Below are positions 1 through 7,953 of a DNA stretch of 64,000 bases, one piece after another. Source of the DNA: Terriglobales bacterium (GTDB lineage: Bacteria > Acidobacteriota > Terriglobia > Bryobacterales > Bryobacteraceae); assembly GCA_027485675.1 (NCBI GenBank), contig JAIXQP010000007.1, positions 1 to 64,000 of the forward strand, read 5' to 3'. The notes beneath the pieces are model-generated. The model did not search any database. It saw only the letters and a list, made by a program, of their open reading frames with translations, and was not told the DNA's origin. The translations under genes were made by a program, and so were the position numbers. Numbering within the stretch: the first letter of the stretch is position 1; each line of letters starts with the position of its first letter.

Positions 1-90
1 AGGTGCGGGGGCGGCGTGGGGAGTTGGACATGAGGGCGTGGCGCGGGTGCGCGATCGTCCTCTTAGCTTGCAGAAATCGGGGCTGAATCG

Positions 91-123
91 CTAGACGGCC
101 GAGACCGGACGCTTACGCTTCAT
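91..123 (-). pseudogene. Start of a broken toxin gene after the ParD-like antitoxin
   Basis: An ATG at 123-121 overlaps the TGA of the upstream antitoxin (ATGA overlap), the usual layout of a ParD-ParE pair. The frame reads only MKRKRPVSAV and then meets TAG at 93-91. The same frame stays open beyond the stop to the window edge, but I see no clear ParE motif in it. I infer a dead toxin; the alternative is a chance overlap. Confidence 0.35.
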
Positions 124-458
124 CTACGGTTGGCTGCCTCCCGGCGTCGTTCCGCTTCTGCCAGACCACCCGCTCTAGCTGCCTCGAGGAAAGCGACCCG
201 CCCGGCCGCAGTCATCTCATAACTTGTGCATTCACCTCGCTCAACCTGCTCGATCCCGAGCAGCACATTCCGCCGGAGCGATTCCCGTTCCTGTTCGGAG
301 TCGCCCGAATTGCCTCGTGCCTCCTCCGCTTCCCGCGCCGCCAGTTCGGCCAGCGCTTCCTCCACTACATCCTCCGAGCTGGCATAGCCGCCTTCTTTGA
401 CGTGCCGCGCCACAAACTCCGCCCATTCCGCCGTCAAGTGAACCTGCTGCTCAGCCAT
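120..458 (-). CDS. ParD-like type II antitoxin
   Basis: A 112-residue protein. The N-terminus (MAEQQVHLTAEWAEFVARHV, then GGYASSEDVVEEALAEL) has the layout of a ParD/CopG-type ribbon-helix-helix antitoxin: a short beta strand followed by two helices, with the typical 'G-x-Y-x-S-x-x-E-V-V' turn. The C-terminal half is acidic and helical and would bind a toxin. It is longer than most ParD proteins (about 80-90 residues). The stop codon overlaps a possible toxin start that is broken after ten codons, and a degenerate second copy lies upstream at 1153-830, so this is probably an orphan antitoxin. The family call rests on pattern, not on a search. Confidence 0.7.
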   Translation of the reverse strand: MAEQQVHLTAEWAEFVARHVKEGGYASSEDVVEEALAELAAREAEEARGNSGDSEQERESLRRNVLLGIEQVERGECTSYEMTAAGRVAFLEAARAGGLAEAERRREAANRR

Positions 459-829
459 AAGTCCCTCTGTCTGCTATCGGAACACCGCCCCCGCGAAAAC
501 ACGCCGCGTGCCACTCCCTGCGAACCACCCCATCGAGTCAGACCACCGTCCCCGCCCCCCAAACAAAAAAAGCGCAGCCAGGTCGTCCAACCCGCTGCGC
601 CCAAACCCCTCCGCCTCGTCGCCAAACCTCTCCCGGCCCCATCTCCGCGGCAGACCTCCCCGCCAGCGGCTGCTGTGCCCATACCCGCCACCCCGCCCCG
701 ATCCGGTCCCCTGCCGGGTCACCGCCGGCGCCGGCACTCTCTCCGCCCCCCTCTCAGAAAAAGCAGCCACCCGTTCCCCTCCCCTTCCCTCTGCGCTCGA
801 GCAGAAAGGACCCAGCGCTGCCTCGCCAA

Positions 830-1153
830 TCTTCCGCCGCCCGGCGCCGTTGCCCTTCGGCGAGTCCGCCAGTTCGCGCCGCCTCGAGCAATGCCCTTCG
901 CCCCGCCGCCTCGAACGCATCCGTCGGGCCTTCGCCGCACGGAATCGGCCCCCCTCCCGCGCCATCCCTTCTGCCGCCGCTCTTCCCGCTCCGCGTCCGC
1001 GTATCCGTTCCCCTCTGCCTCGAACTCCCGCGCCGCCAACTCCGCCCGCGCCGCTTCCCCCCCATCCGCGGAGCTGGCCGAGCCGTTCTCTTTCCCCTGC
1101 CGCTCCACGAACTCGGCCCACTCCGCCGTCAAAGGAATCATGGGTTCGGCCAT
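830..1153 (-). pseudogene. Frameshifted copy of the ParD-like antitoxin
   Basis: The reading from ATG at 1153-1151 begins MAEPMIPLTAEWAEFVERQG and matches the intact antitoxin at 458-120 for about 55 residues. It then loses similarity. The matching C-terminal part resumes in another minus-strand frame: EAAGRRALLEAARTGGLAEG at about 906-845, against TAAGRVAFLEAARAGGLAEA in the intact copy. The helix-turn residues GGYASSEDVV have become GSASSADGGE. At least one frameshift lies near 990-930, so the gene is dead. Confidence 0.7.
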
Positions 1154-1490
1154 ATGGCCCTCGCTGGGCTGGATCGGATCACTGCCACCCCCATGCCTGG
1201 GGGCGCCACGCTCGCTGCGGAACCGCGCGGAAACAGGGCCCCATTCCCCGGCCCGTCTCCAACAAAAAGCGCAGCCAGGCCGTCCCGCCCGCCGCGCCCG
1301 TGCCCATCCGGCCCCTTGCCCAAGCTCCCCCCCCTTCCTCCCCGGGTCCTCCCCTGGCAGGCAGCCGTTCCCCTTCCGTCATCACGCGGATCCCCCGCCA
1401 AGCGCAACGAGCCACTCCCCCGCCCCGGCTACCGCCCGGCGCCTCCTCCGCGGCACATCCCGCGTCCGGCCCGCTGCGGGCCAGCCCCGG

Positions 1491-1521
1491 AAATGCGAAA
1501 AGGGCGAAGTCGCCTTCGCCC
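1491..1521 (-). terminator. Rho-independent terminator after the exopolysaccharide locus
   Basis: A perfect 8-bp stem, GGGCGAAG/CTTCGCCC with a 4-base loop, occupies 1502-1521. On the minus strand it is followed directly by TTTT. It lies about 28 bp beyond the stop codon of the WecA-like gene, the last gene of the minus-strand locus. The T-tract is short, so termination may be partial. Confidence 0.6.
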
Positions 1522-1549
1522 CTCTCGTCCTTACCTAAATAATGCCCGC

Positions 1550-3001
1550 TTACGCTCCGGCCGCCATCTTCTTGCCGCCGCTCTCCCGGCCGTTCTCCCA
1601 GCCCTGGCTCTTTTCGAGCAGGGTCCCGCGCAGCGTATCGAGAAACGGTCCCATGGCGCTCTGGTGGACGGTAGAATCGAACGGGCGGCTCAGCCGCACC
1701 CAGTCGCCGTTCCGCAGCGGCAGTTCGGCGGTCCACTCCGCCCCGCTCACCTCGTCCCGCACCCGGGCCTCCCACGCCGTGCCGGCCACCTGCCAGGCCA
1801 CCCGGTGGAAGCCCATCTCCCGCGCAGTCTCCGTCACAATCTCCCAGGCCTCCCAGGGGCTACCCGCCTTTTTCATGCTCTCTTGATAGCTCCGCAGCGC
1901 CAACTGCCCGAGCAGCAAACGCCGGAATCCCCCACCAATGAGTAAACGTCCTGCCATGTTGAGCTCCACATATCCCAGTCCTTGCACCCCGATCCAAGTC
2001 ACGGCGCAGAAGAGCACCAAAACCAGACCGGCGTAGGAGTCTTGCGTTACGGAGCTGATAAGGCTCAAGATCGCGAACAGGAGAGCGAATCCATACAGGA
2101 GAAGCGCAGCCTGCCGAACGGAGAGGCCACGATCGAGCAACCGGTGGTGAATATGCCCCCGGTCCGCCCCAAAAATGCTCTGCCGTTTCAAGAAACGGCG
2201 CACGATCGCCAGGAAAACGTCCAAGAGCGGAATAGCCAAAGCCAGCAGCGGCGCCGTGACGCCGAGCAAAGTGGCCGACTTCTGACTCCAGATCAGGCCG
2301 AAGCACCCAAGCAGAAACCCGATGAGGAGACTGCCGCAATCCCCGAGAAAAATCGTGGCCGGGTTGAAGTTGTAGCGCAGAAACCCGAACAACGCGCCTG
2401 CTAAAGGCACCGTCGCCATCGCAAGTGGAATATTGCCCACCAAAAGGGCGCTGGTCAACATGGTTAGAGAAGCAAACAGACTAACGCCCGTGGCAAGTCC
2501 ATCCATGCCGTCAATTAAGTTAATAGCATTAGTAATCACCACTAACCAAGCCAACGTCAACGGCAATTGCGCCCAACTTGGTAAAGAATATCCACCAAGA
2601 CTTAACACAGTTACCCCCGCTGCATGCGCAGCCCCAGCAGCTGATAGCTGGCCAAGCAGTTTCTGCCAAGCCGACAAACCCCAAATGTCATCAAATAAAC
2701 CAACAAGGAATATAATCACTACGGAAGGAGCGATTCTCGCGACGAGAACCAACTCCTGTTCCACTAGCCGACCGCCCTGCAACGGTAAGGCGAGCAAGGC
2801 CAAGAAGGATGCCGCGTAAGCCGCGAAAATCCCAACCCCGCCAAGCCTAGGGATGGGTAAGCGATGTAATTTCCGCGCTCCTACCTCCCCGTGGTCAGGA
2901 GCGTCCAACAAACGGCGTCGAATAGCGACGTCCCGAACAAAGGGCGTCGAAAGAATTGCGACGAGAAAGGCTACTAGAGCAAGTAACGCAAGAGAAATCA
3001 T
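1550..3001 (-). CDS. Undecaprenyl-phosphate sugar-1-phosphate transferase (WecA/TagO/MraY family, GT4-type membrane enzyme)
   Basis: Polytopic inner-membrane enzyme that moves a sugar-1-phosphate (in WecA, GlcNAc-1-P) from a UDP-sugar to undecaprenyl phosphate, the first step of lipid-linked polysaccharide assembly. Counted from ATG at 3001, the family motifs are in order: RKLHRLPIPRLGG near residue 43, FDDIWGL near 103 (the metal-binding DD), NLIDGMDG near 161, FLGDCGS near 217 and the HIHH loop near 283. About ten hydrophobic segments precede residue 350. The last 130-140 residues form a soluble extension not found in WecA of E. coli. An in-frame ATG at 3037 would add 12 residues; neither start has a clear Shine-Dalgarno. 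It is the final gene of the locus and the only initiating transferase seen in it. Confidence 0.88.
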   Translation of the reverse strand: MISLALLALVAFLVAILSTPFVRDVAIRRRLLDAPDHGEVGARKLHRLPIPRLGGVGIFAAYAASFLALLALPLQGGRLVEQELVLVARIAPSVVIIFLVGLFDDIWGLSAWQKLLGQLSAAGAAHAAGVTVLSLGGYSLPSWAQLPLTLAWLVVITNAINLIDGMDGLATGVSLFASLTMLTSALLVGNIPLAMATVPLAGALFGFLRYNFNPATIFLGDCGSLLIGFLLGCFGLIWSQKSATLLGVTAPLLALAIPLLDVFLAIVRRFLKRQSIFGADRGHIHHRLLDRGLSVRQAALLLYGFALLFAILSLISSVTQDSYAGLVLVLFCAVTWIGVQGLGYVELNMAGRLLIGGGFRRLLLGQLALRSYQESMKKAGSPWEAWEIVTETAREMGFHRVAWQVAGTAWEARVRDEVSGAEWTAELPLRNGDWVRLSRPFDSTVHQSAMGPFLDTLRGTLLEKSQGWENGRESGGKKMAAGA

Positions 3002-3037
3002 AAAGACACAAACCGGGGCTTCAACACTCGGCACCAT

Positions 3038-3439
3038 CGCCGCACTCTAGTCTGCGGAAACAGACACTGACAGGACCGCAAGCATCTTCCGACTCAATAC
3101 CAAGACACAAAAAGGATCGGCCACTGAAGCGATGAAAGACATCGGAAAGACTTGAGGTCGCTGCGCAAAACAGCCTATCAGCCCTGCCACTCGAATTACC
3201 CACGATGATTACCGTCAATCATGACAAGCTAGCCAACACTTAAAGAGAAGAAGTGGACACCAATGCTCTTCCACCGAGTTTTTCGTCCTAACACAACTCG
3301 GCCTCAGGCGCGGCCACGGGCCAAGAGAAGACGGAACTGTCCTTGCACTGACGATCCAATAGGTCAATGCACCCTTCGCGGCTGACTGCCGCACAATGAA
3401 TGCCCAAGAGGGAATACCGAACTCACTTCTAAACCAACG
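3038..3439. other. Intergenic region of about 400 bp within the polysaccharide locus
   Basis: Between the upstream glycosyltransferase and the WecA-like gene. No open frame with a family signature was seen. GC is moderate. It may hold a separate promoter for the WecA-like gene, but I cannot place a convincing -35/-10 pair. Confidence 0.4.
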
Positions 3440-4708
3440 CTACATTGCCCTACGATTCGATTCACGGCTCAGCATTTCGCAGCCTCGATTGGTTAGAACG
3501 CTAGAGTACAGCACAGAGATGTCGTCCACTAAACGCTCAATACCAAAGTTCTCCTCTACAAACTCTTTTGCTTGCACCACCATCCTACGTATTGAATCTC
3601 GGCCCTCAAGGGCAATGAGAATCGCTGCCGATACCGACTCACAATTGGAGTCTGCTATTATTCCCCTCTCGCACAGGCGGAAGCCTAGATACTCGACTTT
3701 AACGCCACCCAACAGGTCCATAACTCCACCGACTCCAGTCGAGACTACAGGAATTCCAAGCATCATCGCTTGAATAACGCAAACCGGAGTCCCTTCGTTA
3801 AGAGACGTCAGGACGAGGCAAGAGCATTCTCTCATATAAGGTACAACGTCATCCACCCATCCAGTCACGACTACTCGGTCTTGTCCTGCCGATTCGCGAA
3901 CTGCTAAAAGTTTTTCAAACTCGGGACCGTCTCCGGCTAACAAGAACCCGCACTCACTGGTCACGCTTGTAGCCAACTTAGCTGTTTGACATAGCAAATC
4001 AACATTCTTAATGGGAACGGCCCGACCAAACCAACCAACCCACCGAAACTTCGATTGCCTCAGATAGTCGAGGCTCGGAAGCGGTCCGGCCAATGTCCCC
4101 GAAGGCTTAACACTAACTCCGAGGCGGATGATTCGAACCATCTGATCGGGGGCAATTCGAAAGCGTTGGCAAATGTCGTATTTTTGCGCCTCCGACAACA
4201 CGATTATCTGATCGGTCCAGATTGCGAGGAACCTCTCAATAAGAGATATTGTCGCACTGGCAAAACCACCAAAATACTTTTCCAGTACATGGCCGTGAAA
4301 AGTGTGAACTATTCGAGGTACGCCAGTTATTACAGCAGCAATTCTTCCCAAGGCACCGGCTTTTGACGTATGAGTATGGACAAGGTCTGGCCGCAAACGC
4401 CTCAGCCACGCTACTAATTGGAAAAGGGCAATAAGATCTCTCCAAGACACCCTACGAGACATAGCACTCACTGTTACGATGTCGTCGGCGGGAGAGGCGA
4501 TATACCGCATGTCAACATCACTCTCGTCACAGACCCCTATAGCCAGTTGCATCTTAAAGCCTTTGCTTGTTAAGCCCCGATGCAACGCGATCACATGCGG
4601 CGGCGGTCCGCCGCCGCCAAGTCGCGTCATTGCTTGCCCAACTATGACTGCCTTACCGCTCATGCGCCGCCGCGGTCTATTTGAGAATAGCCAAGATCTT
4701 AGCGTCAT
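3440..4708 (-). CDS. Glycosyltransferase family 4
   Basis: Cytosolic retaining glycosyltransferase of the GT-B fold, expected to add one sugar to the lipid-linked repeat unit. The N-terminal half has the acceptor-domain pattern (DLVHTHTSKAGALGRIAA, then HTFHGH). The C-terminal half has WVGWFGRAVPIKN, LLAGDGPE and the donor-site segment LNEGTPVCVIQAM followed by GIPVVSTGVGG. In the usual E-x7-E donor motif the second Glu is Gln here. The 422-residue length is normal. The first 15 residues are basic and may not be translated, since MSGKAVIVG at 4663 is an equally good family start. It follows the next gene by 2 bp, so the two are co-transcribed. Confidence 0.85.
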   Translation of the reverse strand: MTLRSWLFSNRPRRRMSGKAVIVGQAMTRLGGGGPPPHVIALHRGLTSKGFKMQLAIGVCDESDVDMRYIASPADDIVTVSAMSRRVSWRDLIALFQLVAWLRRLRPDLVHTHTSKAGALGRIAAVITGVPRIVHTFHGHVLEKYFGGFASATISLIERFLAIWTDQIIVLSEAQKYDICQRFRIAPDQMVRIIRLGVSVKPSGTLAGPLPSLDYLRQSKFRWVGWFGRAVPIKNVDLLCQTAKLATSVTSECGFLLAGDGPEFEKLLAVRESAGQDRVVVTGWVDDVVPYMRECSCLVLTSLNEGTPVCVIQAMMLGIPVVSTGVGGVMDLLGGVKVEYLGFRLCERGIIADSNCESVSAAILIALEGRDSIRRMVVQAKEFVEENFGIERLVDDISVLYSSVLTNRGCEMLSRESNRRAM

Positions 4709-4710
4709 AC

Positions 4711-5817
4711 TTAATGAGCCTTTCTAACGACAGCCAAGCACAAGTTCTTTACGCTTGCCGCCGAACGCTCCCAAGAATAGTCTGAATACATTATTCGCTT
4801 GAGCTCACGCGAAAGTGAAGCCCGTAAGTCGGGGCGGTCCAAAAGCCGACCTATAGCGTCAGAAAGCTCGGCTGGGCTGTCCGGACTCACGAGTAGTCCT
4901 CCAACACCATACCCAAGCTGCTCCGGAATTCCGCCGCAACATGAGGCTATCACCGGCACTTCCAGCGCAGCCGCAATGGCAATCACTCCCGATTGAGTGG
5001 CATCACGATAAGGCAGTACAATTACGTCGGCTCCGTTGAAAATGCCGCGAACTTCCGACTCATCGACCCACTCGTTCCGCAAGATTACGCCTTTATTAGC
5101 GGCGATTCGTGGCGCTAACGTGCCCAGACTGCCACTTCCAACAATATGTAGCTCAATCCCACTCCGCGACCGTTGAAGGTTCTCAAATGCCGCCAACACA
5201 GTTTCGATGCCTTTGTACGGCCGAATTCGGCCAAAGACAAGGAGACGCTGATTACGTTCCTCGTCTGGGCGCGCTGGTACAACAGGGTCTTGTGGACCTA
5301 AATCATCAAACGGCCCATGCGGGATTGACTCGACGAGTGTAATTCGCCGGAATGAAGCCTGAAATCGAGAAAGAAAGCACTTGGAGAGCACCACCACAGC
5401 TGTCGCTTTCCGGATGGATATCTGCTGATTCAGCCATTCTAAGATTGACTCGCCCCGGTGCAAAGCGGGATCATGAACCGTCACCACCGTCGGAGTGCGT
5501 CGTTCGATCCAACTGATAAGCCCGCCCCAAATAGTTATCATTGGAAAGTACAGTACATCGGGCTTTACAAGCCTTACCTCACGGGCAATTGCAAAGAGAC
5601 CGCTCAGCGACGCAGTCCGCCAGATGAAGGAACCAAGGCTGTTGTATGTAGGGAAAATTCTTAAATCAACATTACTATCTTTCCATGCCCCAAGCAATTC
5701 ATTATTGGCGGACACAAATGCTGTACATCTCACGCTCTCATTAAGATGGCGGGCCATCTCCAGTGCATACCGGTTACCGCCTCCGCGTCTACCAAGATAG
5801 ATGAGCGCGATTGTCAT
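4711..5817 (-). CDS. Glycosyltransferase family 4
   Basis: A 368-residue GT-B glycosyltransferase. It starts with MTIALIYLGRRGGGNRYALE, the acceptor-domain glycine-rich loop. The C-terminal donor domain shows LLVFGRIRPYKGIET, HIVGSGSLG and PYRDATQSGVIAIAAALEVP, followed by GGIPEQLG. The 'ATQSGVI' form of the donor motif is common in polysaccharide glycosyltransferases. The start codon overlaps the stop of the upstream glycosyltransferase by 4 bp (ATGA), and the gene ends 2 bp before the next one, so translation is probably coupled. The transferred sugar and linkage cannot be told from sequence. Confidence 0.86.
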   Translation of the reverse strand: MTIALIYLGRRGGGNRYALEMARHLNESVRCTAFVSANNELLGAWKDSNVDLRIFPTYNSLGSFIWRTASLSGLFAIAREVRLVKPDVLYFPMITIWGGLISWIERRTPTVVTVHDPALHRGESILEWLNQQISIRKATAVVVLSKCFLSRFQASFRRITLVESIPHGPFDDLGPQDPVVPARPDEERNQRLLVFGRIRPYKGIETVLAAFENLQRSRSGIELHIVGSGSLGTLAPRIAANKGVILRNEWVDESEVRGIFNGADVIVLPYRDATQSGVIAIAAALEVPVIASCCGGIPEQLGYGVGGLLVSPDSPAELSDAIGRLLDRPDLRASLSRELKRIMYSDYSWERSAASVKNLCLAVVRKAH

Positions 5818-6854
5818 TTGTTTCCTGACTTGGTCTTGTCCCCGAGGAGCGCTTGGTAGTGCTGTATGAGGGAATCAACAACCGCGTTCCATGTATAGTT
5901 CTGGTTGATGTGGTCACGCAACTCAGTTGTGCGCTTTCTAGCTAGCGCAGCCTGAACAGACGAACGAATAGAGGCTACGTCAAAAGGATCACAATAGTCT
6001 ATTCGATCCCCAAAGTACTCTCGCACCTCTGGCGCGTCTCCAGAGACAACCCCGCAACCACACAGACCGGCCTCCAAGCTTACAAGTCCTGGAAACTCCC
6101 CCTCGCTAGGTAGTACATGCAGACGAGCGTGCCGATAGAGCCATACCAACTGTGCCTTTTTATAAACGGGACCAAGATAATGGACCCAGTTTTTCCCTGC
6201 AATCGTCTTCCGGAACAAGTCATAGGTCGCCTGATCATCCGGGTCCTGCGGCCCTGCAAACACTACGTGAAGACCCGTGCCTTCAAGCGCTTCAATCAAA
6301 CGCACCTGGCCCTTTCTTCGACTTATTCGTCCCACCTGCAGGATAAATCCATCGGCAACGTTACCGATCGTCTCTGGCGGCTCTTCGGCGAGCTCTAAAT
6401 ACTCTTCATCCACCCCCAGTGGGAGAACCCGCATTCGGTCAAAGGACACACCGAAATTCTGATTTAGTTGGAGCGCCATAGCGTCGGAGCTGGGTAACAG
6501 TAGATGGGAATGCTGATAAACCTCAGCACGATACCGGAACACAGTCGGAACCGGCACAATGGAATCAAGAAGTCGCAAACCGATCCACGCTAGTCTCGAT
6601 TTACTGCTAAAAATTATGGGCGAATTCACGACCATCATCCCCAGACGATTGGCCGTGGATGTTAGAGCTGCAAGCTCGTGAGTAGAGCCGAACACATGTA
6701 ACAAATCGATATCCCGCTCTGGCTCAAACAGGTTCAGAAATTGGGCATCCACTCCCCGCCTCTGCAGCCGTCGAAGCACCTCCCTTAAATAGATCTCACC
6801 GCCACCATGAGACCAGAGCGTGGGTGCAAAGAACTGAAACAGACGAATCTTCAT
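5814..6854 (-). CDS. Glycosyltransferase family 4 (tandem paralogue of the upstream gene)
   Basis: A GT-B enzyme of about 346 residues. I start it at ATG 6854 (MKIRLFQFFAPTLWSHGGGE), because this is where family similarity begins and it gives a 7-bp gap after the preceding stop. A longer form from 6887 adds 11 residues. Motifs: DLLHVFGSTHELA, ILQVGRISRRKGQVRL, VFAGPQDPDDQ, YLGPVYKKAQL and EGEFPGLVSLEAGLCG, with an intact E-x7-E. It shares most of these blocks with the gene at 6862-7890, so the two arose by duplication. It probably adds a sugar during repeat-unit assembly. Confidence 0.85.
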   Translation of the reverse strand: MKIRLFQFFAPTLWSHGGGEIYLREVLRRLQRRGVDAQFLNLFEPERDIDLLHVFGSTHELAALTSTANRLGMMVVNSPIIFSSKSRLAWIGLRLLDSIVPVPTVFRYRAEVYQHSHLLLPSSDAMALQLNQNFGVSFDRMRVLPLGVDEEYLELAEEPPETIGNVADGFILQVGRISRRKGQVRLIEALEGTGLHVVFAGPQDPDDQATYDLFRKTIAGKNWVHYLGPVYKKAQLVWLYRHARLHVLPSEGEFPGLVSLEAGLCGCGVVSGDAPEVREYFGDRIDYCDPFDVASIRSSVQAALARKRTTELRDHINQNYTWNAVVDSLIQHYQALLGDKTKSGNK

Positions 6855-6861
6855 AGTGTGA

Positions 6862-7890
6862 TTACTGATTGGTCCTTCCGAGGGCAAGATGATAGGCGGC
6901 GGCGAGCTGTAATGAGACCGAATGTGGTTCGAGTTTTGGGTACAGACCGCTTTGAAAACGGCCTTGGCTCATCGCCATTTGAACCGCACTCCTGATGCTG
7001 TCAATATCTTGAGGATTGCAATAATGTGCCGTGTCGCCGAGATAATCTCTTAATACGGCATTTTCTCCTCCAACTACCGGGCATCCCAGTTGAGCCGCTT
7101 CAAGAGAAATTAAGCCTGGGCTCTCATTGATCGAGGGAAGTGCGTGAGCACTCGCCGCAAGAATTGCTCCTTGTATCAAGTCGTCCTCAAGCGGGCCAAG
7201 GTAGTAGGTGTCCGGCCTCTCTGCGACTCCGGCTCGAAACGCGTCAAAATACGACAATTCATACTGGGCGGGATGACCACAAAATACGAGCGCCACCTTG
7301 AGAGCACGAACCGCTTCGAGAAGTCGCAATTGACCCTTCCTGTCGGAAATGCGCCCAACCATCAGTAAGAACTGGACCTGACCCAAAAACGGGTATCGAT
7401 CTAAAAATCGATCTCTTGCCGTCAGATCTCGGGCGCTGGACACCACCAGCGGCACTTCGATCATTCTGGAGTCCACAACAGAAAACGCCTCTCGCAGATA
7501 GGCTCTTTCGCTCCCACTCATTACAGTAAGCAGCCGACTATGATCCATGAGCCGTTGTAACATCAGAGGCGAACTATCAAAGGGAAGAAGTGCGCTCAAT
7601 TTCCTTGAAAGGCGCCGGGCCCAAGGGGGCTGCAACAGGGACACAATCGGGGAATAAACAAACGGTAGCGACCGCCTCGAACATTCCACCGCAATCCCCG
7701 CCAATTCATGAGTGAAACCGAAGGCATGAACAAGATCACAGTTTGGCATGTCATAGTAAGAAAAAGGCACCACCCGTCCACCTGCACCTTCCACCAAAGC
7801 CCGAACACTATCCATTTGACGCCGGTCGCCGGTTTGGGTCCATGAAGCTAAAGGCAGGCAGTGATGAAAACCAACTGTTAAATTCTTCAT
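6862..7890 (-). CDS. Glycosyltransferase family 4 (tandem paralogue)
   Basis: A 342-residue GT-B enzyme beginning MKNLTVGFHHCLPLASWTQT. The acceptor half has CDLVHAFGFTHELAG. The donor half has LLMVGRISDRKGQLRLLEAV, VFCGHPAQYELSY, YLGPLEDDLIQGA and NESPGLISLEAAQLGCP, with an intact E-x7-E. Its closest relative in the window is the next gene downstream (6854-5814). It lies 63 bp after the probable polymerase gene in the same direction. The N-terminal acceptor domain is shorter and more diverged than in its neighbour, which suggests a different acceptor. Confidence 0.84.
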   Translation of the reverse strand: MKNLTVGFHHCLPLASWTQTGDRRQMDSVRALVEGAGGRVVPFSYYDMPNCDLVHAFGFTHELAGIAVECSRRSLPFVYSPIVSLLQPPWARRLSRKLSALLPFDSSPLMLQRLMDHSRLLTVMSGSERAYLREAFSVVDSRMIEVPLVVSSARDLTARDRFLDRYPFLGQVQFLLMVGRISDRKGQLRLLEAVRALKVALVFCGHPAQYELSYFDAFRAGVAERPDTYYLGPLEDDLIQGAILAASAHALPSINESPGLISLEAAQLGCPVVGGENAVLRDYLGDTAHYCNPQDIDSIRSAVQMAMSQGRFQSGLYPKLEPHSVSLQLAAAYHLALGRTNQ

Positions 7891-7953
7891 GAGTACGTTT
7901 TCGTATTCGGAGCCTTGTCTTTCGATGCCTGGCTAACGGTTTTTGACGATCAC

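Larger units (their letters stand above)
120..1311. repeat. Two diverged tandem units of about 695 bp (antitoxin plus its upstream sequence)
   Basis: The antitoxin at 458-120 and its degenerate copy at 1153-830 are offset by 695 bp. Their upstream regions also match: the segment with AAAAAGCGCAGCCAGG at about 563-612 recurs at about 1261-1311, an offset of 698 bp. The whole unit was therefore duplicated in tandem, and one copy later decayed. Confidence 0.65.

Noticed and set aside
402-1542. Long plus-strand open frames (344-378 residues) over the antitoxin repeats
   Set aside because: Pro/Ser/Arg-rich low-complexity sequence without a domain, antisense to the antitoxin copies; a by-product of GC-rich codon structure.
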